A stretch of DNA of 64,000 bases from Camellia lanceoleosa (lineage: Eukaryota > Streptophyta > Magnoliopsida > Ericales > Theaceae): contig JANUSC010000052.1 in the NCBI GenBank assembly GCA_025200525.1, forward strand, positions 496,001 to 560,000. Direction: 5' to 3'. Below are positions 56,180 through 64,000 of this stretch, in pieces. Numbering within the stretch: the first letter of the stretch is position 1; each line of letters opens with the position of its first letter. The notes beneath the pieces are model-generated. The model was not told the DNA's origin, ran no database searches, and saw nothing but the letters and a program-made list of their open reading frames with translations. The translations under genes and the position numbers were made by a program.

Positions 56180-57786
56180 GGGGGCGGGCTGGCGCTTGAG
56201 GCAATCGTGCCTGTTCTTCCCTTGTTTTGGCCTTATCCACAAGGTCTCTCAGATGGCCTTGCCTCACCAAATCTTCTAAGTGGGCTTTAAGGGCTCTGCA
56301 ACCCTGAGTTGGGTGCCCCTACTCATTGTGGTAAGCACAATGCCTACCAAGGTTTCTCCCCATAAATTCTCCTGGTGCTCTTCTTGGCATACAAGTAGTG
56401 ATTTGAATTTGATCAAGGACTTTTGGACCGGAATTGAACACCGTAAATCGCTTGCTTAGCCCTCAACTCATCTCTGTTTGTTCGTCCATTGTTACCTCGG
56501 CCTCGCTTGGCCGTTGCCTTCGCCCGTCTCCTTATTCCCGATGTATCTTCCTCGGCTCGCATACTTCTCGATTCTCGCCATGAGCTCTTCCATACTCTTT
56601 AGCGGGGTTTTTGCCAAGGACTTCCCATGATGGGCGGTCATCCTTGAGCCGTTCTTGAAAGAGAGCGACCGTCACCTCTGGTTGCATTCAGTATTCGATT
56701 GAACACCTCATAGTACCGCTTTGCATAGGCCCTAAGGCTTTCATCTTTGCCGATCTTGAGCCATCAACGATCCACCCTCAATGGTCAGCGCTTTGTTTGT
56801 TATGAACACGGCCACAAACATTTCGGCCAGCCTTCCCGACTCTTCACGCGCCCTTCGGTAATTTGTGGAACCAATCGATGCAATCTCCCGAAGGATGAAG
56901 GGAACACTTTCTGAAACAACGGCTCGTTCCCATATAATGCCATTGAATTCAAAAATAATCCAACATGGAAGTTAGGGTCTGACTTACCATCATATATCTG
57001 GAACCTCGGCATACTGAATCTTTTCGGCGCGACGAATTTGTCCAATTCCACCGAGAATGGCGTCCTCGGCTTAACCGGGGAGGTTACTTCGGCTCCAGCA
57101 TTCTCCTGCTTCCTCTTGAGGTAATCTCTCAAGTCCTCTTTACTTCTCCCTGCAGCCCGGCTGTCATTGGACTTCAGCCTTTTCGGCGCACTACTCTCGG
57201 CCTCATGGTGGCCCCTTTTCGATCCTTCTCCGCAGGACGCATCGAAACACAATATCCGCCCCGGAACATGCCGATGTTCTTTGGGGTCTGCTTCCTTCTC
57301 GCGATATGTCCTTCGGGACTCTTCTCTCCTCGGCTCTTCTCGGCCGACTTCCCTGGAGGGTCGGTGAGAGTGCCTTCCGCTCCTCGTGTGCTGAGGGGCT
57401 TCGGGGATTTCTTTCCGCCCCTTCTTCTGGGTGTTTGCTGCCGGCATTGGCGTGTCCTGTAGCGGGTACGGCGGTTGCATGACATTATTTTGCATCATGA
57501 AGTTGACGACCGACTGAAGGTCTGCCAACTTGTTTGCCATCTCCTTTACTTCTTCATCCCTCCTCAGACACCTGTCTTTCCAGATCTGGAGGCTGTCCTC
57601 GTTATAGTACTTGCCCTGGTCTGCTTTCTTCGATGCGTCGCCATCTTGGCCGACGCCTTTCTCTGCGTGATTCTGATCACGAGCTTCTTCGTTATGATCT
57701 CCTCCTTCAGCGTTAGGGTCGACGAGTCTTCCACTCCCAGCTGGAGTGTCGTCCCCAATATTTTCCTTCTGCGCGTTACTGGCCAT
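56180..57786 (-). pseudogene. Tat gag
   Basis: ATG 57786 begins a 328-codon frame with an acidic N-terminal region, a Lys/Arg/Glu-rich middle and PRFQIYDGKSDPNFHV, FLNSMALYGNE, the Gag core, before frameshifts near 56850. Further on, fragments of the C-terminal part appear in other frames, including a CAYHNE-stop-GHPTQGC segment (about 56350-56300) that in relatives is a Cys/His metal-binding motif. The stop there is TAG (56321-56319). It has no intact Gag product. Confidence 0.85.
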
Positions 57787-57800
57787 CTACTCTCCTTTCG

Positions 57801-57818
57801 TTCCCACAGACGGCGCCA
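57801..57818 (-). other. Primer-binding site of the Tat element
   Basis: On the minus strand TGGCGCCGTCTGTGGGAA follows the 5' LTR with a short spacer. The first nine bases match the 3' end expected of tRNA-Asp, the usual kind of primer in this lineage; this match is from general knowledge, not a search. Confidence 0.7.
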
Positions 57819-57821
57819 AAT

Positions 57822-58388
57822 TGTGTGAGTGATATTCCGATCACACTGCCCTCCTTAGTAATCCAGCTGTAGAACACAGGCAGAGTAGACGGCGCCCTGT
57901 AATCTGCACAGAAAGAAAAGGCTCCGGCGGTGGTTCTTCCACCTGGGGGCACTCCGACGATCAAGTTAGTATCTCTCAAAGACAACAAGTGCTAAAATTA
58001 CTGCTCAAGACTACAAATTGCGTACCTTAGACCCACCGGGGGTGCCCTTCTTTTATAGTGTCTCTCTATCCTAGTCCCACTAGAAGTCTTACTTCTATGG
58101 ACTCTCATTCAGAACTTACTTTGGACTCTACAAGAGATAAGGATAGACTCCCTAAGAATACTATCCTTATCCATCTTGAAGTCTTTCTTCATCCTAGGAC
58201 TCTTGCCCCTTATCTGATCATCTCGGATTCCGATATCCTCGGAGATTACCTCGGACTCCTGTATTCTCGCAGATGACCTCGGCAACTCTGCGATAACCTC
58301 GGCGTAACTACCATAACACGTGGCACCTCGGCTGACACTTCGGTGCCACCTCGGCCACGTGCTGGTACTCAGAAAATACATCCCCACA
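57822..58388 (-). repeat. 5' LTR of the Tat element
   Basis: The 567-bp LTR has the TATA box on the minus strand (complement of 58050-58057), from which gag-pol transcription is expected to start. The ends match the 3' LTR. The plus-strand ORF 58058-58276 occurs identically in both LTRs and is a repeat artefact. Confidence 0.92.
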
Positions 58389-58430
58389 CTTATTAATAAA
58401 GTTACCCTTTCTGGATGAATAATACTACAG

Positions 58431-58564
58431 ATCATGAAAAAAATATCATAAAATACATCATGAAGATCTTTCATCCTTTAATTAGTGTGTGGTGTTTTAT
58501 TGTATGTGTAATATTAAACGTGGAGAATCTTTCATGATCATACTCATGATATTTTTTTCATGAT
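58431..58564. mobile_element. Small hairpin MITE, copy 1
   Basis: ATCATGAAAAAAATATCAT (58431-58449) is perfectly inverted at 58546-58564. The interior has TTAATTAGTGTGTGGTGTTTT. A diverged copy lies at 62866-63015. No ORF. Confidence 0.78.
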
Positions 58565-59277
58565 TCCTATCATTACTCTGTAGAAAGATTTAAGTTCAAT
58601 TGCATTTCAAAATTGAAAAAATTCAAAGTGATATGAAATGCATATTTTAAAACAAAAAATTTTACATAAAATTTACAAAAATAAAATTTGGATGACCAAA
58701 CACAAAATGGATATTTTAAGAAAGATATGTGTATTTATAATTTGATCGAATAAAGCTATGCACCAATTGATATACTAATTAATATACTAACGGATGATGT
58801 AACATAATTTTATTGGTTTTATTGGTTTTGAGTCTTTTTGTTTGTATAAGAAGTGCGGTCCATAATTTTGAAATTGCATTGTTATAGTATATATTGGTAT
58901 ATTAATTGATATAATAATTGATGTGTGCAGCACAATTGAATTTGTTCAGAAGTTTTTGCTCTATTTGTTGTATGGTTATGACTTCTTTTTTTTTCTTCCC
59001 ATAATTGAATGTCCAAATTAATAATATGATTTTTATGATATTTGTAATTTATCTTCTACTAATTGTATTTTCTTAATTGTTTTCATGAAATTTAACATTC
59101 AATATTAGAAATAAACAACAACGGGGTAGAAATAAACAATACAAATACCAAACTTCTCTATATAGAAGTTGAGCCCCTAATATCACACCACAAAGTGGTG
59201 ATCACTAGGCCAAATGCCCTGATATAATAATTTATAATTTATTATATTAAAGAATAGATATAGATAATAAAGATATA

Positions 59278-59662
59278 GGGTGAATTGCGATGGTGATTCC
59301 TATATTTTAGTCTTTGTGTAATTTTAATTCTTGTAATTTTAATTGACTCAATTTTGATCATAAATTTATAACTTTGTTACAATTTAGTTCAATTAATTAC
59401 ACTCTTAATTTTTTATGAGATACAAATATAAGTGGCATGCGTCAGATTTTTAAGAGCTAAATTATAAATTTACTCAACTCAGTAAGTCAATATCCACTAA
59501 TTTAGTGATAATTTTTTATCAAAAACATTACCGACATTATCAATTGGACAAAATGGACATAAAGTCTAAAATTAACAATCAAATTTGAGCCAATTAAAAA
59601 TATATGAACCAAAATAATATAAAGAGTAAAATATAAGAACCATTAACATAATTTGTCCAAAG
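59278..59662. mobile_element. MITE with long inverted repeats
   Basis: The left side (GGTGATTCCTATATTTTAGT, then TTTTAATTGACTCAATTTTG) is complementary to the right side (AAATTTGAGCCAATTAAAAA, then AAAATATAAGAACCATTAAC). The arms are nearly 100 bp each and AT-rich. No coding sequence. Confidence 0.65.
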
Positions 59663-60564
59663 ATATATGAATGTAGCCTACAAAATTTTATTTTGTAATT
59701 ACTTTTCTAAATAATTTATCTCAAGAGCATTTGTTGTTTATAAAAATGAATATTGTATATGAGTAGAGGTAGACTTTGTCGTTATTTGTTTGATTCCCTG
59801 CATCACGATTCTTGAAATCATCAATTACATGACGTGGTCATTTAGAAGAAAAGTTATTCGGTGGTTTTGAGATATTGACCGGTGGTATCCCGAGAGCATT
59901 AGAAATTGTCGAGAGGGTGATACTCACAGGCTTAGTTTGGCATAATACAAAAAAATTAAAAAAGTTAAAAAGTCACTATCCTATTTAAGTTACATCATCT
60001 CATTTAAATCACATTATTTATCTACCGCATCACTTCAAATCAAACTCATATTTTACGTTTTTTCATAAAAAGTCAAAAAGTATACTTATTTAAATTATTT
60101 CAAACAATTCTATAATTTGATGTTAGATGATGATGAATAATAAGGGACATGATAGTTGTTGTGATTAACGACAATATTGTCACATGGTCCAAATTTTTTC
60201 ATTTAGAAATGTAGTAATTAATTCCGGACCAAGAAAAGTAAACAAAAAGGAATTGGCAAAAGTAGGACTGATTAGCAGCGCGGTGCTGATTTTTTATATA
60301 TTTTATGCAAAGAAAGAGCCTTGAAGTTTCTGATCTTATTTCAACTTTTTCTATGTTTAAAAAGTACGACTTGAGATCTGGAAACCACCCATTTTTTGTG
60401 TCACGCAACAATCTCAATAAATAGGTCCTTTTATTTTTAAAAAGTTTTTTAAATGCATTATTAACAAGTTTAAAATTGATATATAAATATATATTAGTGG
60501 TGTTTGTCCACTCAATGGGTGTATTATAAAATTTAAAAATTATAAATTCTAATTTTAATTTAAA

Positions 60565-60640
60565 TTCATATATTGTGTGCTGTTCAAGTAATAAGTTCAC
60601 TAGATCAAAGGTTTTGATTTCAAGTCTTAACATCCTCTCT
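60565..60640 (+). mobile_element. tRNA-like SINE fragment
   Basis: CTGTTCAAGTAATAAG resembles an A box and GATTTCAAGTC, about 40 bases on, a B box. The block is short and diverged. It overlaps the minus-strand frame at 60199-60666, which has no recognised domain. Confidence 0.28.
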
Positions 60641-62865
60641 CTATAGCCCTTTAGATTATAATTCATTTCCTAGATTATAACTCACTTCCCTCTCTCACAA
60701 AAAATTGATTATAATCAATTTTTAATTAATTTTTAACCAAAAAGCTGATTATAACTATCTTCTTAAAATAGCCCCTAATTTTACATTTTAAATAAAATAG
60801 GATAGTGATGTTCTATGTCAACACCATCTCAAGCCTTACTTTTATAATAATATAGATAGATATTAATAAAAATATGTGATATAAATATATGTAATTATTT
60901 TAAATTTTATTAATCAATATAATTAGAGTAATTGTTAACAAAACTCTTTCCAAAGCATAATCGTGGATAATTTGTGGACGCCCCCACAAAAACAATGCAG
61001 TAATCTATGCCTTTTTTATTTTTATTTTTTTTCCTTATTTTATGGTTATTTATTTATTTATTGAAAAAAAGTAAGATATTATAGTTGTAAAGTGTAGATT
61101 TCACCAAAAAGAAAAAGAAAAAAGAAAAAAACTTTCGCCGTGGTTGGCAAGTTGGATTTGGAGGATTTTTTTTTTTTTTTTTGGGATAAAAATCACATAA
61201 AGGCAAAATAGACTAAAATAATTAATAAGAGAAAATGTCATATTAAATGTATAATAATTTCACTTTTTCTCTTATAAATATTACATTCAATCATAAAAAA
61301 ATTCAGCCATCTTCCAAAATACAAAAATTTTAACTTACTAAAATAATTAAAAACTAAAATAATCTATTAAAATAACTATTAAACTAAAATAATCTATTAA
61401 TCTATTAAAATAATCTACTAAACTAAAATAATCTTTTATGGAAAAATGTGTATTAAAAAATTATATAAATTAGTGTGTAGGAAAAAATTAAGATTAAAAA
61501 TTATGCAGTCGTAATTTTTGACTTTTAATAAATAATATTAATTTTTTAACTTTTTAAATAACTTTTTAACTTTTTAACTTTTTATGAACTTGTTAAATTT
61601 GACCTAACTTCACAAACAAGAAAAAGTGTATATCTCATCGGACTGTCTTTGGTGTAAAACGCGTTGGATGCATTATTCCTTGGGTGTAAAAAAGAAAGTG
61701 CATTATTCCCTGAGAGGCAACACGTTGGATGCATCCAACTTCGTTGTTTTTTTTAAGAAAAAAGCTAATTACACATAAATAGTTTACAGAAACAATTACA
61801 GACAACATATAAAAGATGAAATCCATCTGTATGGATCTACATGTAGGTGGACATTTCTCGGGTTGGATTCACACTATATAATAAGAAATTTTGTGTTTAT
61901 TTAAATCTGATCTAACTTGAACATTAGACATCTACATCTGTCCAAGCTCGACTTAAAAAATTAATTATAAATCTCAAACTTACTCATTAGGCTATATGTT
62001 AATTTTTTTTAAAAAAAACATTTCATAATTAAATTTAATCACACTTTATTTTTCTTAAATAAATATATTGACATTATTACAAATTGAAGATTTTTTTAAA
62101 TAAATTCAATAAAACATTACAACAAATATGAGTTTCAATAAAATCAATAAAGATAAAATTTAGATCTCAAAAAAAATATTTTTTAATACATTATAACTAA
62201 TTAATTAATTAATTTAATAGCGAATTAGATCGGACTGAGAGTGAAAATCTATTAATATATCAAGTTGAAAAATGTTAGTCAAACACAATACTATAAACTA
62301 AAACAACTTTTTTTGAATCTCAAAAAAATAGAATCAGGCCGGTGCCCACGCCCACCTACATGTGAAAGCCACCCTTTCCGTCATTGATTCTTTGAACCAG
62401 TTCTATGTTTATAGCAGAGTTCATTTTTTAAAGGCTTTTTTGCTTAATGCTCGCCTTTTCTGCTGTGATTTTAATATTAATTTAGGAAAAATGATTCATT
62501 CATGTAATTTTTTCCCCTCGCAATTCTTTGAAAAGTTAATCTAGATATATCATCCCAATCAAAAGAAGAATTAAAAAAATAAATAAAAAAAGAAGGGTTA
62601 ATTACAAATACATTTCCTTAGGCTTTGTTTAAATACAAATCACCCTTTGTAGTTCTGGTAATTACATACCACCTATAATGTTTCTAATTTTATGACAAAT
62701 GGTCCCAGGACAATTATGAATTCATTTTGTCAGTTAATTCCGTTAAATAATTTTTTTTAATAAAAAAATATTTATAATTTTCCAAATCACATCATTCTCT
62801 TTCTCTCTACTTACATTTTTTATATTTTGTAATCCTGACGTAATATTATTTTCCTGAGAAAAGAT
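60641..62865. other. AT-rich intergenic DNA
   Basis: No gene seen. Contains poly(T) near 61168-61182, repeats of ACTAAAATAATCTATTA near 61330-61430, a short direct repeat ACACGTTGGATGCAT / ACGCGTTGGATGCAT near 61659 and 61720, and at about 62598 one end of a GGGTTAATTACAAATAC-type MITE. Confidence 0.55.
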
Positions 62866-63015
62866 AGGGATCATGAAAAAACTTTCATGAAAATGATCAT
62901 GAAAGATTTATGACTTTTAGATTACCTTGATTAGTGTGTAATGCTTTATTTTAAGTGTAATTCAAGGATCATAAATATTTCATAATCATTTTCATGAAAT
63001 TTTTTTTATAATACC
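62866..63015. mobile_element. Small hairpin MITE, copy 2
   Basis: ATCATGAAAAAACTTTCATG on the left is inverted at AATCATTTTCATGAAATTTT on the right. TTGATTAGTGTGTAATGCTTT in the middle corresponds to the same block of copy 1 (58431-58564), so the two are diverged copies of one family. Confidence 0.72.
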
Positions 63016-64000
63016 TAACATTGCTCTATTTTCCTTCATAGTTCCAATCATGTGACATGTCTCCGGCCTTAATTGCTTAAATTGGGCCTTGATTGCATAA
63101 GTCCACTGATTTTAATATGTTAATTAGATACCCATCCCAATCATAAGAAACAAAATAATAATAATAAAACAAGTACCTATCTCTCTCTACTTTTATATTT
63201 TGTATGTGTCATGGCAGTGAACTGGTGTTATGTTATGCACGAACATTTTAAAAAATAAAAGAAAAATTTTAAGCCATAAGTTTTGAATTCAAATAGTTCA
63301 CATTTGAATTTTTTTAATCTAATTTTATGTATAGCATAATAAATAATAGGTTTATACACGTGCTACATTAACTTAAATTTTGTGACTTAAGTTATTTGAA
63401 ATATATAAAACTAAAAATTATGTTTAAATATGAAAATTAAAATTAAGAAATATAGTTAGACATTTTGTTTGATTGAATACATGTTTTTTATTAAATTAAA
63501 TTAGGTTTATTACATCTTTTTTAGATCTTATAAAAAAAAAACAAAAATAAAAATTGCATTGATTTCCAACTTAGAAAGTTTGATCAAACTGAAGGAGAAC
63601 CAAAGGTTGAATATTTTGGACCTCACCAAAAGGGGGGTTTTTTTTTTTTTTTTGGTGAATAAGTCAAAAAAAAAAAAAATACAAAATTACAAGGGTATGC
63701 CCTAGGCCCTGCTTGTCTTTAAAATAGGAAGAACAAAACAAAGAAAACTAAGCCAAACAAAAGAAAAGATAAATGCACAACTCGCATGAACAGGGACGGA
63801 ATTAAGAAAAAACTATAAGGAGTTATGGCCTTTTATTTCTGTGAAAAATACTGTTTGCCATAGCACTTTAAAAATATATATCATTTTATACATAAAATGA
63901 CTCTGCAGTATAAAAAATATATATCTTTTTTCTTTAAACCATCTTGTATTCTCTTTGTATTTTGTACCAAAAAAACTTCTTCATCCTATTAGAGATTGCT
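63016..64000. other. AT-rich intergenic DNA
   Basis: No gene seen. A G-run followed by poly(T) and then poly(A) tracts at 63634-63680 looks like the scar of a retroposed tail. The window ends without a new feature. Confidence 0.6.

Larger units (their letters stand above)
47356..58388 (-). mobile_element. Complete Ty3/gypsy element of the Tat lineage
   Basis: Both ends carry near-identical LTRs (47356-47913 and 57822-58388) and a perfect 5-bp target duplication CTTAT (47351-47355 and 58389-58393). On the minus strand the order is LTR, primer-binding site, gag, protease, RT, RNase H, a second archaeal-type RNase H, integrase, a region with a gene on the opposite strand, polypurine tract, LTR. 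The second RNase H and the opposite-strand gene are features of Tat elements. Stops and frameshifts break gag and parts of pol, but the LTRs differ little outside one block, so insertion was fairly recent. Confidence 0.95.

Noticed and set aside
52382..57828. Many plus-strand ORFs across the Tat pol and gag regions
   Set aside because: Shadows of the minus-strand gag-pol genes.
47583..58474. ORFs repeated in both Tat LTRs (47583-47912 and 58058-58474)
   Set aside because: LTR promoter/leader sequence on both strands; no domain.
59178..59222. tRNA-like A/B boxes on minus
   Set aside because: Spacing and B-box match are too poor to call a SINE or tRNA.
60199..60666. Minus-strand 155-codon ORF
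   Set aside because: AT-driven Lys/Ile/Phe/Asn/Leu composition, no recognisable domain, overlaps a SINE-like fragment.

Overview
This is nuclear DNA from a eudicot plant. It is AT-rich, and most of it is transposable elements nested in or next to one another. Plant-specific families identify the host: Ty3/gypsy chromovirus (Tekay/Del type) and Tat lineages, Ty1/copia, CACTA, Mutator-like and hAT-like DNA transposons, MITEs and Au-type SINEs. Only one host gene looks intact, a five-exon L-ascorbate oxidase gene on the minus strand (43259..41059, predicted 577 aa). No rRNA gene, functional tRNA gene or CRISPR array was seen.

Layout. 1-352: 3'-truncated copia reverse transcriptase. 353-14372: an old, broken Tekay/Del-like chromovirus on the + strand (LTRs 353-4403 and 11601-14372; gag-pol 4561-11550). 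It carries two nested solo LTRs (1907-2730 and 4629-6980), a 517-bp tandem duplication in the 5' LTR and a duplicated LTR/primer-binding-site junction. 14373-15142: a copia integrase fragment. The two copia flanks are in the wrong order for a single interrupted copy, and the chromovirus has no target-site duplication, so the unit looks recombinant. 15143-16080: an LTR-like repeat. 16081-30700: AT-rich intergenic DNA with SINEs, a CACTA terminus, a possible endogenous geminivirus-like relic (19799-20622), MITEs, a 290-bp foldback, a solo LTR (29327-29751) and a possible orphan first exon.

30683-39481 is a complete non-autonomous CACTA element (3-bp target duplication TTC) with palindromic subterminal repeats. 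It holds the last exon of LSM7, a DUF4228-like coding fragment, an L1-type ORF1 fragment and a remnant of a plant En/Spm-type transposase exon, so it is a gene-capturing element. 40752-40974 is a MITE, followed by the ascorbate oxidase gene. Its upstream side carries a Mutator-like element (43666-44748, 9-bp target duplication) and an hAT-like element (44942-46746, 8-bp target duplication).

47356-58388 is a complete minus-strand Tat-lineage Ty3/gypsy element with TSD CTTAT, recognisable LTRs, primer-binding site, polypurine tract, gag, protease, RT, RNase H, a second (archaeal-type) RNase H and integrase. An intron-containing gene on the opposite strand lies between integrase and the 3' LTR. 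58389-64000 is AT-rich DNA with several MITEs and no convincing gene.

Most coding remnants are inactivated. In the chromovirus every in-frame stop inside gag-pol, apart from the one next to a frameshift, is TAG, several at positions where the family has Gln (CAG). That pattern suggests decay of methylated CHG sites.
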